A program made the position numbers and the translations under genes. Below, in pieces: positions 23,901 through 32,576 of a DNA stretch of 33,574 bases (its first letter is position 1; every line of letters starts with the position of its first letter). Below the pieces are notes generated by a model. The model saw only the letters and a program-made list of their open reading frames with translations. It did no database searches and was not told the DNA's origin. The DNA is from a virus: positions 1-33,574 of the IMG/VR virus record IMGVR_UViG_3300006641_000091. One strand, 5' to 3'.

Positions 23901-25287
23901 TCTCACCATCAATCAAATCAATTCCATTTAATTGCCATTGGTAAGATACTTCTCCTTGGGAACTGTCTTCTAATGAAGATTCCGTGGAAAAAGATACAAT
24001 AGAATTTTGAGATGATGTTGCAATATCAGATCCCGATGATACTACTTCAATTTTAAAAGATCCATTTGTAGCAGGAGCTGGTAAAGTTTGAGCACCATCT
24101 GGATTAAATGATGCTCCACTAACTAAATTTGGATGTATAAATCCAGATCCACCACCGCCTCCACCATCTTCACAACATCCAGAACTAGCATTAGGACCAC
24201 CAAAACCAGCGTAGTATCCTCCTCCACCACCGCCACCTGGGGCAGATAATGCATTAAGAGCTGCAGAACCACTACTTTGAGTTGCACCAGCCCCTCCTCT
24301 TCCAGGATAATTTGATGCATTTCCACCAGATAATCCACCACCAACACCACCAATTCCAGGATCATTTCCACCACCACCGCCGCCGCCTGCAATAATTAAT
24401 GCATTAGATTGAGAAACAGAATTTAAAAATAGACCAGTATAACCTCCTCCGCCACCAGCATATCCAGAAGTACTTTGTCCACCACCACCATATCCTCCCT
24501 TTGATCCATTCCCAGATCCACCAACGATTACTTTATAGGTGTTTCCAGCAACCAAAATAATATTTCCTTGAGCAGCACCCCCACTACCTCCAGTTATAGA
24601 TCTATGATTTATTGAAGAAGCTCCACCACCACCAATGGCATATGCTTTTATCAATACATTTTTATCGGTTGTAATTGTATATTCTTTCCCAGAAACAAAA
24701 TTAGAATATGCATTTACATCAAGTGTACTAAAAGTAGTATCAAATCCCAATCCATCTCTTATTCTGATATTAGCAGTTTGTTTAGTTGGTGTTGTTATAG
24801 AAGTAATTTGTGGTTGTTTTGTTACTACAATATCTGAGTAGACGTTTAATGTAACAATTTCAGAATCTTTGGGATCATTAATTGCATTACCAGTTGATCT
24901 GGCAGTTACAGATGTAACATCAGAACCAGCAGGTTGAGAATATGCAGATGGAATATAATCTGCTCTTAAGAAATATTCAGAATTATTAAAAAGAGTAGCA
25001 CTAGAAATTCCCGAAAGAGTTAATGTTGATGTTGCTGAACCAACAACCGTTGTTCCATTGAAATCACCATCTGTTAATTCACCGTATCCAACTTGGTGCC
25101 AACGATAAGAAATATATCCAGTATTTGTTGCTGGATTTGCTGGAGTTTGTGTTGGGAATGTTGCTGTTGCAATACCAGTAAAGGTAGCAATTCCACTTGT
25201 ACAAGCGGAAACAGAATATGGTTGAGTTATGAATGATAAAATAGGACCATTAAGGTCAAGAGTAGTTTGCTTATTAAAACTAGGCAT
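20917..25287 (-). CDS. Giant tail protein with glycine-rich and two LamG-like domains
   Basis: A 1456-residue multidomain protein. An N-terminal beta region (MPSFNKQTTLDLNGPILSFI; repeated Ig-like strands to about 200) is followed by a glycine-rich module (about 211-390, NVLIKAYAIGGGGASS to SGFIHPNLVSG). Two concanavalin/LamG-like domains follow (about 480-700 and 707-920), each starting LPLWDxxTGSL and containing DFNFGxGDFTxExWVxF, WHHVAVTR or WRHLAVSK, then LRLFIDGIQVSS or VRFYVDGQYIGQ. A second glycine-rich module with several cysteines lies at about 1029-1265, and an aromatic C-terminal region ends YSNTTANLWILPPGVPDFP. LamG-like folds usually bind glycans, so surface recognition is likely. 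A GAGGT Shine-Dalgarno lies 11 bp from the upstream giant gene. Confidence 0.75.
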   Translation of the reverse strand: MPSFNKQTTLDLNGPILSFITQPYSVSACTSGIATFTGIATATFPTQTPANPATNTGYISYRWHQVGYGELTDGDFNGTTVVGSATSTLTLSGISSATLFNNSEYFLRADYIPSAYSQPAGSDVTSVTARSTGNAINDPKDSEIVTLNVYSDIVVTKQPQITSITTPTKQTANIRIRDGLGFDTTFSTLDVNAYSNFVSGKEYTITTDKNVLIKAYAIGGGGASSINHRSITGGSGGAAQGNIILVAGNTYKVIVGGSGNGSKGGYGGGGQSTSGYAGGGGGYTGLFLNSVSQSNALIIAGGGGGGGNDPGIGGVGGGLSGGNASNYPGRGGAGATQSSGSAALNALSAPGGGGGGGYYAGFGGPNASSGCCEDGGGGGGSGFIHPNLVSGASFNPDGAQTLPAPATNGSFKIEVVSSGSDIATSSQNSIVSFSTESSLEDSSQGEVSYQWQLNGIDLIDGENTISVPKNNGDYSTDALLRLPLWDKNTGSLVLEDLTNVANTVTSTNVSWVSGGGKFYNGYASFNSNSFITLTPLSDFNFGIGDFTVETWVYFTQTGWNDIFSTGNYGQNQLSIRKNKSSQLSSSPGSEQLEVYYNGTIIASGGQFSLNTWHHVAVTRTTPSTTITKRDSTLRLFIDGIQVSSATFNGNISATDVKIGRTPGNTYNMIGKIQDFQIYALSKYTANFTPSTVAIVDKRLVLSLPLWDNGTGSLSLTDLSSTSKTITPGSTWGRSPSWRTGVGKFYGGAAYFGGSSYLNVAGSSDFNFGTGDFTIECWVNFQSGSNPYPTGPYEVLVCVGGGYYGDGGTWFAFVRSGTGATFYIANVSGYASIGTVSDLKLGTWRHLAVSKQGTNVRFYVDGQYIGQRIDSSSYGGNAAGYIGLEHATFHDQGYYFPFCYMQDIKIYKGLAKYTSNFTPEQTSIVSGLSQNIDVSTFASGSQTPTLSISLPNVSKNLLRAKITHPTACNSPVYTNTAQLNVVSSTSRAVIEVEAYDLNSTTATLREFDLTNLDYTITSRVFDSDTICLYAKDRDITVEFEMYGARGEDSDYTSPTKELGGEGGYSKIRFTMKRGEEYIVKGIKSKTALYLYRKAQLIACVGQGGKGGRYGAGGRGGGVNVAGENGFGRLSGSGGQAIPIGQLSGNGIFGSSSATKNIYSEDSKASGLTGGRTISCTKGIYWRSEGKTACSDLGVTKFRLSDGREVTNSVAIIRGFKEGYGINQTAGSNSGSDGGIGGNGATGGSGGTSGGGGGGSGYTDGSVTVVNTTLGGHTEKETKLIMRLFETTGDFYRDSAGRILIFSAATAGKDPRTLTKTTGRVLPGTDSCIDDIRWQSFIELAKTQNYRLTATLDGKTTAISRATDFNIRKMINSNYIKLKTSLTDWQYVPYSYPFYCLAWDEDSIGPGYGLDYSILSWGGTTYYYGYYGQSSNSFFSPTTYSNTTANLWILPPGVPDFP

Positions 25288-25298
25288 AAGTTTTTACC

Positions 25299-28200
25299 TC
25301 AATCGGCAAAGTTTTGACCAACAACCACACCATATATTCCATTATCAGATGAATAACTTGTTAATGTATTTCCATCAAATATTCTGAATGAATAAATGTC
25401 AGTTCTATTTGCAGTTGTAGTAACTCCAGGCAGAACTCCACCACCAGGCCATCTTACTGGAATTGTGTTCAATCCAACATTCCTAAAATCATCTAGATCT
25501 ACTGTATGTCCACCAACAGAATCTTGTGTTACCTTCAAAGTGAATTGAGTAGAATCAGATGGTGCATTTAATAATACAAAGTAATTAATATCGTCAAACA
25601 AAGTGATGTTAAAGTTTTGTGCTACTGAAAGATCAATGGTGGCAACGTTGGATGTTATAGTTAAAATACCAACTGCCTCAGAATAAGTCTTAAATCTGGC
25701 AGAACCCTCAATATCTATCTTTACTCTTGGGGTAGTAGTTCCAATACCAATGTTTACCCCAGTCGTCATCAACGTTGTTGACCCAGATCCAACTTCAATA
25801 TTTGTTGCAGTTATAATACCAGCGGTAATTTGACCAGATGAGCTGGTTAAATTAAAATCTTTCGCAGTAACTATTCCGCTTACATAAACTTGATTTGCGG
25901 TTATGATTCCAACAAACTTAGCAACATTGTGAACATAAACATCAGTATTACCTGTTCCGGGAGAACCAACTTCTAAATTATATGCTGGAACTGAAGTTCC
26001 AATACCAATTTTTGCAAATCCAGTGTTGTAATATCCACCTGAAGTTTGAGCCCATCCAGTTGCAGCTGCATTGATTGAAGTAAGTCCTGCACCACTACCA
26101 ACAAAATTAGTGGCATAACAAGTTCCACCAATATTAGTATTACCATCTACATTTAGGAAATACTGACTCGAAGTTGCGCCAATACCAACACCATTACTAT
26201 CAACACATAATATCTTACTACCATCTGTTCCAAGTCCTGTGATTTTAAGTTTGCAATCACCAGGAGATGTTGTTCCAATTCCAACTTGATCAAAGATCGC
26301 AATATTATCATTCTTGGAAATACCTACAGATCCAAAACGGAACCAATCATTTTCAGTGGTGTAAATCCAACCAACAAATCCACTCTTTGAAGGATTCTCA
26401 TAATAAACAATATCACCAGGATTTCCTGCAGTTGTTGGAGTTGAAATTCCAACAGTATATTTTCTAGATACAGTCGCATCACCTTGTAAGTATATTGAAT
26501 TCGCTTCAAATCCTTTTGTTGAAGTGGATGTTACTTTATTTGTAAAAATAACTGGACCATTAAATCTGGAAGTTGCTTTATTATCAGATCCACCATCAAC
26601 TTGAACTGAGCGATCAAAATTACCTTCAAGAGCACTTACAATATTGATATTTGGTTGGGAACTAATATCTTCACCAGTTACAGTTATGATAGGAGTATCA
26701 AAAATTTCTTCTTGACCAGTAACTGTACTTAATTTTTTATTACCAGAGTATGAAATACCCTTATCATTCATTCCAGTGTAGAAATTAATTCCTCCCTCTT
26801 TTCTAGTTGATTGTGCTAGAAGTTCTTCTGCTGGTGAGATTTGTCTAGTCTGTTTATCAGGAAGAGCAGTAGAGTAATTTCCAGGACCAAATCCAACATA
26901 TTCAAACGTATGACCAGAAGCACGAGAGATAGAATGTCTTCTTAATTCAATTGGGAATGGTTTAATCCTTCTAACAACAGATCCATTTATATGATTTGTT
27001 GCTTTTGTACCTAAGACTCCACGGAAAACAGTAATTGATGTACCTGCAGTAATTCCACTTGGAATTGTTGTCTTAATTCTTACAATTTCATCATCAATTG
27101 CAAGATAATCACCAATCTTAAGGTCAAGACTTTCTATTCCCTGAATTGTTATTGTTTCTGTTGCAGCATCAGAAATAAGAGCAAATAGTGTTGTTGTAAT
27201 TCCAGCATAAGTTGGAACCATTCTGCCGTTTAGATTTTCATTATCAATAGTTACAACACCGTCATTTGAAGTAAATCCTTCACGATGAACATATAATGTT
27301 CCAGTTACTGATGGTGCAGTTGTTCCAACTCCAACTTTTACTTTAAATGTAGTTAAACCAACATTTTCAGTAACTACAAAATCTCCATTATAAACACTTT
27401 GATTTGCACCACTAATTCTTACTTTTGCATCAACTTTAAGTCCATGGCGGTTTAATGTTGTGACAGTTGCAATGCCAACTTCTTTATTATATACAAGAGA
27501 GCTAACCTTAAGTGCTTCACCTGTTAGATACACAAAGGCATCTTGAGTGATCGGTTGACCAATTCCTGGATTTGAACTCCAAGTAGAGATTCCTGTAGAT
27601 GATTCAGCCCTAAAACTGTTGGCAGCACCAACAGGAACTTCAGTAATTCTATAAAGATTATTGAAAGTTGAATATATTTCAGAGCTTACTCCAGAAACTC
27701 TAACAGTATCGCCAATGTTGTTATAAATTTTTGTTACCTGAACTACTGCTTGAGAATATCCTGAAGTTGTAGCAACACCAACAACAGCAAGAGTATTTCC
27801 AACACCGTAGGCAGATCCACCATCCATGATAATAACACTTGTCAAATTGCCTAAAGCATTAACAGAAATTTTTGCCGTGGCGTGCTTTCCAGTAGTCGAT
27901 GATCCGATACTAACTAGACGAGCATTATATAAATCTCCAGCAGATCCCCCACCATATCCAGCACCACTGCTAGCAATGGATACCTTCATAATTCTATTCA
28001 ATCCATGATCAATAGAAGTATAAACCGAATGAATAGTAGAGCTGGTTGAAACAATATTAGTAATTCCTACCCCAGGATTTATATCTAGGAAAGTTTTATT
28101 GATGGTTTCCTTTGTGATACTCTTACGAATATCATCAACTAATACTTCACCAATTAAAGATGACTGTGCAAAAGACTTTGCTTCATCTGGATCAGAAACG

Positions 28201-31172
28201 GGAGTATCTCTGTCTATTTGTGGATATAAATCTTTTACTGGTTGAGAAAACTTTTCATCAGAAAAATAATTAACACTTGGCGCATTCGATGAATTAACAA
28301 GAGTTAAATAGTATACACCATCTTGTTCATTAGAAACATACCTTTGAATTTCTTCACTTCTGTATACATAATAAACATTTTCATATTCCTTCCTCTTAAA
28401 ATATGGAAGTGATGTATTTCTTGCAGTTATATCACTCGTAAATGTTCCTGGATTTGTAGATAATCCAACAGTAAATTGTTTTGCGCTGCTAATTCCAGAA
28501 ACAATAAATGTACCATTAAAACCAGAACTATCGGCAGCTGAAGTATTATTTGAGCTGACAATATTTAAAACTTGAACTTTTGATCCAATAGAAAGATTGT
28601 GTGGAAGTTCTGTGTCAATTTTAGCATTTGACCCATCCCATGATGCTCCAGCAATAAATCTAAAGTTTCTCTGTTGATTTACATTTCCTATTGATCCACT
28701 ACCAAAGTAAGACTGAATTTCAGAATTTGTAGATCCAATTGAAGTGTTTGACTCTTGAAGAATAAATCCATCACTTGGAGGTCTTGATACAATAGATCCA
28801 GTTTCTTTTGGAATTACATATCTTACACGATAAATTCTATCATTTGTATTTCTAGTGTCTTGCTTACGCTTAATATAAGATCTTGGAGTTGCTTGCCCTA
28901 ATGCAGTTACCCCAATTGAAACAATAGCATTGTAAATATTATTTTCAGTGCTTGCAGATGCAACTTTTACATACCACTGCCCAACATTTGAATCATATTG
29001 AATTGGATGACCAATATCGCCAGCATTTTTATCTGATACTCTACTTACAACTTTTAAATTTCCACCCTTTGTATTAAAAGTTATATTTTTTGCATTTGTT
29101 GAAGAGTGTGTGAGAGCATCATTTAAAGTTTTAGCGACTTTAATTTGAGTTGTTCCAATACCAACATCAGTTGTGCTAGTAATAGCATAGTATACTTGAT
29201 TATTGAGTAAACCATCTGGAATTTTTCCAGTATCACTAAAGAATCTAATAGTTTCTCCAGTTAAAAATGTATGTCCAGTTCCATCAAATGTTAAAATATT
29301 TGTTCCAGTATTTGATGCTACATTAAATGATTTTTCAGAAGTAGATTGTGATCCCGGCATCACAATTCTAGAAGAATACTCAGTAACATTTCCTGCTAAA
29401 GATACAAGAACATTTAATGTATCATTAACCTTTGCACCAAGTCTATATCCTTCAATAATATTTTCTGGTGGAACATCTTGGTTTGTCTGACCATAAAGAT
29501 GTAAGTGACCCGTTGATCCATAACTAACTACTTTGTTAACGTCAATTGAATTAAATTCAATTGTAGTCTCTTCGATTGGAATTTCTTTTGGTGGAATAAT
29601 ATGAGTAATATATCCAAAATCATCTTGTGCAAAAGCGTTTCTTCTGAAACCAGATGCTACTAACGCTTTTGCACCGAAATTGGAGTTGGAGTTGGTGATA
29701 GAAATATCACCACCAGTTTCAGTTACAAAGTGCTCAGCATAACCAATTGCAAAAATTGACACATTTTGAATAAACGCATCGTTTGTTGCTTTAATATGAA
29801 AATTCTTCCAATCTGGTTTATATACTGCTCGTATATTATTACTTAACGTTTCATTACCTGCTACACTACTATCTTCATATAGTCCTGTGTCTTCATTAAA
29901 CAGAACAAATGCTCTATCATCTTTTTGTAGTCCAATTCCAGTAAACTGGGCAACAACTACAGATTTAAATCCAGATGCTTTATCACCATCAGCCAACAAT
30001 CCGCACATTCCATATACAGAACGTAAAGAAACGTTAAAAATGTATGGAGATGCTGATGTTACAGTATCTGATTGGAGAGAAAGAGATGCGCCCGTTGTTG
30101 ATGGTAGTGCAAGTGTTGGAGACTCTTGAACTTGATACTTAATTTGTAGATCAGATACTTTTTCCGTAACGACAAATTGTCCATTATACCCACTGGCAGT
30201 GATACCCTCAATACGGAATGGTGTATCGACATCAAGTCCAGGAACTTCACTACTTAAAGTGACTGTGATAACAGTGCTTGACGTAACACCATCACCTGCC
30301 TTGATACTTGAAATTCCTACTGTTTGTCCTGTAGATCCAACTATACGATATTCATCAATTTTTGGTTGGATATCAAGTCCAGATGATGGATAATCTGGTT
30401 CAATAGGACGACCAGAAGATTGACCATATGCTAATCCAACTTTTTCATAATACATATCCAAGTCAGTTCTTGATGTAGAGTATGACTGGAACGTGTCATT
30501 AATATACACTCCATTTACACCATCAGCATACTCAAAGCAACTTAGTTTATGGTGTGAAAAATTTGGAACAGATAAGTTTGTCGTATAGTTAGTGAAGCAC
30601 TGACCGTTTGGGTTAGCATCAAATATAGAAAACTGCCAGAGATAGCATCCACCGGTAATTCTAAAAACTGCAGATCTTTCAATATCATCATTGAGTGGAT
30701 CTGGAACATATCTTGGAATAATTTTTGTTTTTCTTAGATCAAGACCAACAAGAGAAGTTCCTCTTGGAATAATAACTCCACCATGAATACTATTCAATTT
30801 GTAAAGTTGATTATTATCTGTAGTCAGGTCAAAGTTTGAAGTTAAATCAAAAGCAGCAAAATCATTTGAAACTACACCACTTCTTAATCTAAAATTATTG
30901 ATTCCATCTGGTATCCATCCAGGACGATTATCAACTATATGATCACCAGGATAAACAAGAATAGTTGTTTTACTAAATCTATCGTTATCTAAACCTCTTT
31001 GATATGAAAATCTTGAAGACTCAATAAGTGCTCTTTGAATCGTCTTAAATGGACGAGTCAATGAATTACCTTGATTTTCAATACTATCCGTTGCATCTAA
31101 GTCATTCGGATTAACGTAGAGAATTGTTCCTCTTGCTGACTTCAGAAAATTATCTAATCTGGAGAGACCCAT
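25299..31172 (-). CDS. Very large virion structural protein, cyanophage type
   Basis: A 1957-residue protein, the largest in the window. The N-terminus (MGLSRLDNFLKSARGTILYV, then TRPFKTIQRALIESS and TTILVYPGDHIVDNRPGW) has the entry motif of a parallel beta-helix. At about 1415-1510 come RRHSISRASGHTFEYVGFGP and EELLAQSTRKEGGINFYTGM, a conserved segment I associate with giant structural proteins of cyanomyoviruses. The last 450 residues read like a fibre (TNFVGSGAGLTSINAAATGW; VGIGTTSPGDCKLKITGLG; ATNIEVGSGSTTLMTTGVNI) with a C-terminal beta domain. It is probably a long tail or baseplate-associated fibre. It begins after a terminator and a late octamer, so it heads the structural operon that runs through the S74 fibre. 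Confidence 0.8.
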   Translation of the reverse strand: MGLSRLDNFLKSARGTILYVNPNDLDATDSIENQGNSLTRPFKTIQRALIESSRFSYQRGLDNDRFSKTTILVYPGDHIVDNRPGWIPDGINNFRLRSGVVSNDFAAFDLTSNFDLTTDNNQLYKLNSIHGGVIIPRGTSLVGLDLRKTKIIPRYVPDPLNDDIERSAVFRITGGCYLWQFSIFDANPNGQCFTNYTTNLSVPNFSHHKLSCFEYADGVNGVYINDTFQSYSTSRTDLDMYYEKVGLAYGQSSGRPIEPDYPSSGLDIQPKIDEYRIVGSTGQTVGISSIKAGDGVTSSTVITVTLSSEVPGLDVDTPFRIEGITASGYNGQFVVTEKVSDLQIKYQVQESPTLALPSTTGASLSLQSDTVTSASPYIFNVSLRSVYGMCGLLADGDKASGFKSVVVAQFTGIGLQKDDRAFVLFNEDTGLYEDSSVAGNETLSNNIRAVYKPDWKNFHIKATNDAFIQNVSIFAIGYAEHFVTETGGDISITNSNSNFGAKALVASGFRRNAFAQDDFGYITHIIPPKEIPIEETTIEFNSIDVNKVVSYGSTGHLHLYGQTNQDVPPENIIEGYRLGAKVNDTLNVLVSLAGNVTEYSSRIVMPGSQSTSEKSFNVASNTGTNILTFDGTGHTFLTGETIRFFSDTGKIPDGLLNNQVYYAITSTTDVGIGTTQIKVAKTLNDALTHSSTNAKNITFNTKGGNLKVVSRVSDKNAGDIGHPIQYDSNVGQWYVKVASASTENNIYNAIVSIGVTALGQATPRSYIKRKQDTRNTNDRIYRVRYVIPKETGSIVSRPPSDGFILQESNTSIGSTNSEIQSYFGSGSIGNVNQQRNFRFIAGASWDGSNAKIDTELPHNLSIGSKVQVLNIVSSNNTSAADSSGFNGTFIVSGISSAKQFTVGLSTNPGTFTSDITARNTSLPYFKRKEYENVYYVYRSEEIQRYVSNEQDGVYYLTLVNSSNAPSVNYFSDEKFSQPVKDLYPQIDRDTPVSDPDEAKSFAQSSLIGEVLVDDIRKSITKETINKTFLDINPGVGITNIVSTSSTIHSVYTSIDHGLNRIMKVSIASSGAGYGGGSAGDLYNARLVSIGSSTTGKHATAKISVNALGNLTSVIIMDGGSAYGVGNTLAVVGVATTSGYSQAVVQVTKIYNNIGDTVRVSGVSSEIYSTFNNLYRITEVPVGAANSFRAESSTGISTWSSNPGIGQPITQDAFVYLTGEALKVSSLVYNKEVGIATVTTLNRHGLKVDAKVRISGANQSVYNGDFVVTENVGLTTFKVKVGVGTTAPSVTGTLYVHREGFTSNDGVVTIDNENLNGRMVPTYAGITTTLFALISDAATETITIQGIESLDLKIGDYLAIDDEIVRIKTTIPSGITAGTSITVFRGVLGTKATNHINGSVVRRIKPFPIELRRHSISRASGHTFEYVGFGPGNYSTALPDKQTRQISPAEELLAQSTRKEGGINFYTGMNDKGISYSGNKKLSTVTGQEEIFDTPIITVTGEDISSQPNINIVSALEGNFDRSVQVDGGSDNKATSRFNGPVIFTNKVTSTSTKGFEANSIYLQGDATVSRKYTVGISTPTTAGNPGDIVYYENPSKSGFVGWIYTTENDWFRFGSVGISKNDNIAIFDQVGIGTTSPGDCKLKITGLGTDGSKILCVDSNGVGIGATSSQYFLNVDGNTNIGGTCYATNFVGSGAGLTSINAAATGWAQTSGGYYNTGFAKIGIGTSVPAYNLEVGSPGTGNTDVYVHNVAKFVGIITANQVYVSGIVTAKDFNLTSSSGQITAGIITATNIEVGSGSTTLMTTGVNIGIGTTTPRVKIDIEGSARFKTYSEAVGILTITSNVATIDLSVAQNFNITLFDDINYFVLLNAPSDSTQFTLKVTQDSVGGHTVDLDDFRNVGLNTIPVRWPGGGVLPGVTTTANRTDIYSFRIFDGNTLTSYSSDNGIYGVVVGQNFAD

Positions 31173-31203
31173 CTTATTAATGCTTATAGTTTCCGTTATG
31201 GAT

Positions 31204-31211
31204 TATTTATC
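31204..31211 (-). promoter_or_regulatory. Late promoter octamer GATAAATA
   Basis: Lies 31 bp upstream of the ATG at 31172, just after the terminator, and so heads the giant-protein operon. Confidence 0.65.
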
Positions 31212-31217
31212 ATACAA

Positions 31218-31241
31218 CAAAACCCCCAAAAGGGGGTTTTG
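31218..31241 (-). terminator. Strong bidirectional-type terminator
   Basis: The perfect 10-bp stem 31218-31227 / 31232-31241 has a 4-base loop. On the minus strand CCCCC-TTTT-GGGGG is followed by TTTTGTTG. It separates the Mom-like gene from the structural operon. Confidence 0.85.
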
Positions 31242-31281
31242 TGAGCACTAATTGGCATTCCTTCACACGGACATTATTATT

Positions 31282-31890
31282 TTACCACTTTTCTTCTTTC
31301 CATGTCAAGCGTTTTTTAAGTTCTTTATCAAAAACCATTAAGTATCTATGCTTCCTGCTACGATCTCTCCATTCACCCTCAACACCCTTCACAGAACCTC
31401 TAGAATGCTTTGTTCCGTCAGTATAATAAAAGTCTTTCTTAGGGTTTGTTAAACCGTAGTATTGAAAATTGCAAGCTCTGTATATAGTTCCAAGGTGGTG
31501 ATTAGAGTCAGCGTAACTAAGAATAGCACGAACTGTGGCATCTTTCCTAAATCTCCTTATGCAACGACTAACGAACCAAGATGTGATATTATATTCTTCT
31601 TTTTGAATATCAGGGTGAATACAAAGTCTTGATAACTCATATATTCCTTGCTGCTGATTTCTTTCTAAACCAAACGCACCTACGGCAATTTCTGGAACTG
31701 GGAGACCACTAAAAATGCAAGTGCCAAGACACCCGCCAATATTAAGGATATCTGTGAATGACCTTCTGTATAAACCATAATTGAAACCAGATTTAAAATC
31801 TTTGGATTCATCTTTTAGATAATGATAGGTATAAAGAAGTTCTTTGACTTCTTCTTTACCAACTTTATCTATATAAAAATCTGATTTCAT
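31282..31890 (-). CDS. Mom-like DNA-modification protein (GNAT-fold), putative
   Basis: A 202-residue protein. The diagnostic part is about 83-142: YELSRLCIHPDIQKEEYNIT, then SWFVSRCIRRFRKDATVRAI, then LSYADSNHHLGTIYRACNFQ and YYGLT. This series (SRL...P...NxxSWFxSRxIR...LxSYAD...HxGTIYRAxNWxYxGxT) is the core of the phage Mom-like family, a GNAT-type fold that in phage Mu alters adenines to protect DNA from restriction. An early LLYTYHYLKDES fits the HYxxx start of that family. C-terminal VKGVEGEWRDRSRKHRYLMV is basic, as for a DNA-acting enzyme. It lies 10 bp after a 57-residue gene and is followed by a terminator. The substrate and exact modification are unproven; a plain acetyltransferase is the alternative. 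Confidence 0.65.
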   Translation of the reverse strand: MKSDFYIDKVGKEEVKELLYTYHYLKDESKDFKSGFNYGLYRRSFTDILNIGGCLGTCIFSGLPVPEIAVGAFGLERNQQQGIYELSRLCIHPDIQKEEYNITSWFVSRCIRRFRKDATVRAILSYADSNHHLGTIYRACNFQYYGLTNPKKDFYYTDGTKHSRGSVKGVEGEWRDRSRKHRYLMVFDKELKKRLTWKEEKW

Positions 31891-31900
31891 CTAAGTATTT

Positions 31901-32074
31901 TTACTCACTTTGTTTGCATTTTAACATATATTCTACAGTATTTGCTACATCATTCATAGCATCACGAAGAAATGGTTGTTGACCCGATTCTTGCTTCACA
32001 ATCGGTCGTGAATCATCAGTCAGAATCCACCGCCACTGCTGCATAGATTCACAATACCAGAGATTGATTTTCAT
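31901..32074 (-). CDS. Small conserved cyanophage protein, 57 residues
   Basis: From ATG (32072-32074) to TAA (31901-31903). The protein starts MKINLWYCESMQQWRWILTD, continues DSRPIVKQESGQQPFLRDAM and ends NDVANTVEYMLKCKQSE. The WYC-x-MQQWRWxLTDD pattern is that of a short protein I associate with cyanomyovirus genomes, with no known role. It starts 23 bp after tRNA-Thr and ends 10 bp before the Mom-like gene, so it probably shares their transcript. Confidence 0.75.
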   Translation of the reverse strand: MKINLWYCESMQQWRWILTDDSRPIVKQESGQQPFLRDAMNDVANTVEYMLKCKQSE

Positions 32075-32096
32075 TTTATAGTTTTATAAGAACTAA

Positions 32097-32167
32097 AGCC
32101 CCTAGACAGAATTGAACTGTCGTCTCCGCTTTACAAGAGCGGTGCATCACCACAATGCTTTAGAGGC
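32097..32167 (-). tRNA. tRNA-Thr(UGU)
   Basis: A 71-nt cloverleaf on the minus strand. The 7-bp acceptor stem is GCCTCTA with TAGGGGC (one T-G pair). The D stem is GCAT/ATGC. The anticodon stem is CCGCT/AGCGG with loop CTTGTAA, so the anticodon is TGT, reading ACA. The T stem is GACAG/CTGTC with loop TTCAATT. The variable region is short and CCA is not encoded. The stop codon of the HNH gene at 32160 lies inside the 5' acceptor strand, an 8-base overlap. A tRNA for an A-ending codon suits an AT-rich phage genome. Confidence 0.92.
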
Positions 32168-32576
32168 ATATTTTTTGTCGGTGGAAATCTAATCTTGCTC
32201 TATCACGCCTTTCAACTCTACCATTACCTTTATTCTTCCCTTTATATGTAGAAGTTTGAGAGTGACAGTTTGGGCAAATATAACGAAGATTTGATATATC
32301 GTTATTATAAGGATTTCCGTCTTTATGGTCAATCTCTAATGATAGAGGTTTATTGTTCCATTCAGAAATACTACAACAAGAACATTTATATCCATAATTT
32401 TCAGTTAGGTATTTTTTAAGTGCTTTTTTACCAGGAGGTCTTCCACCACTTAACCATTCATCAATTCTTTGCTTTTGCTGAAATTCTTGTTGACATTTGT
32501 TAGAACAATATTTACCAGTTTTGTTTGCTGGGTTATATCTAAACTCCACAGAGCAAAAATTACATTTACCTAACAT
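32160..32576 (-). CDS. HNH homing endonuclease with zinc fingers
   Basis: A 138-residue protein. An N-terminal zinc-binding unit has C5, C8, C23 and C27 (KCNFC...YCSNKC), followed by a basic linker (GGRPPGKKALKKYL), a second Cys cluster (YKCSCCS, about 63-69) and the HNH core LEIDHKDGNPYNNDISNLRY (about 79-98) closing with ICPNCHSQTSTYKGKNKG. The Asp-His, Asn and distal His of the HNH motif are all present. Its stop TAA lies 3-5 bases into the 3' side of the overlap with tRNA-Thr. The start codon and a likely AAGG Shine-Dalgarno are inside the 3' arm of a 16-bp inverted repeat whose loop holds a late promoter. Confidence 0.88.
   Translation of the reverse strand: MLGKCNFCSVEFRYNPANKTGKYCSNKCQQEFQQKQRIDEWLSGGRPPGKKALKKYLTENYGYKCSCCSISEWNNKPLSLEIDHKDGNPYNNDISNLRYICPNCHSQTSTYKGKNKGNGRVERRDRARLDFHRQKICL

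Noticed and set aside
4037-31172. Diversity-generating retroelement acting on the adhesins
   Set aside because: No reverse transcriptase gene and no template/variable repeat pair with A-biased differences was seen; the repeats found are exact copies.
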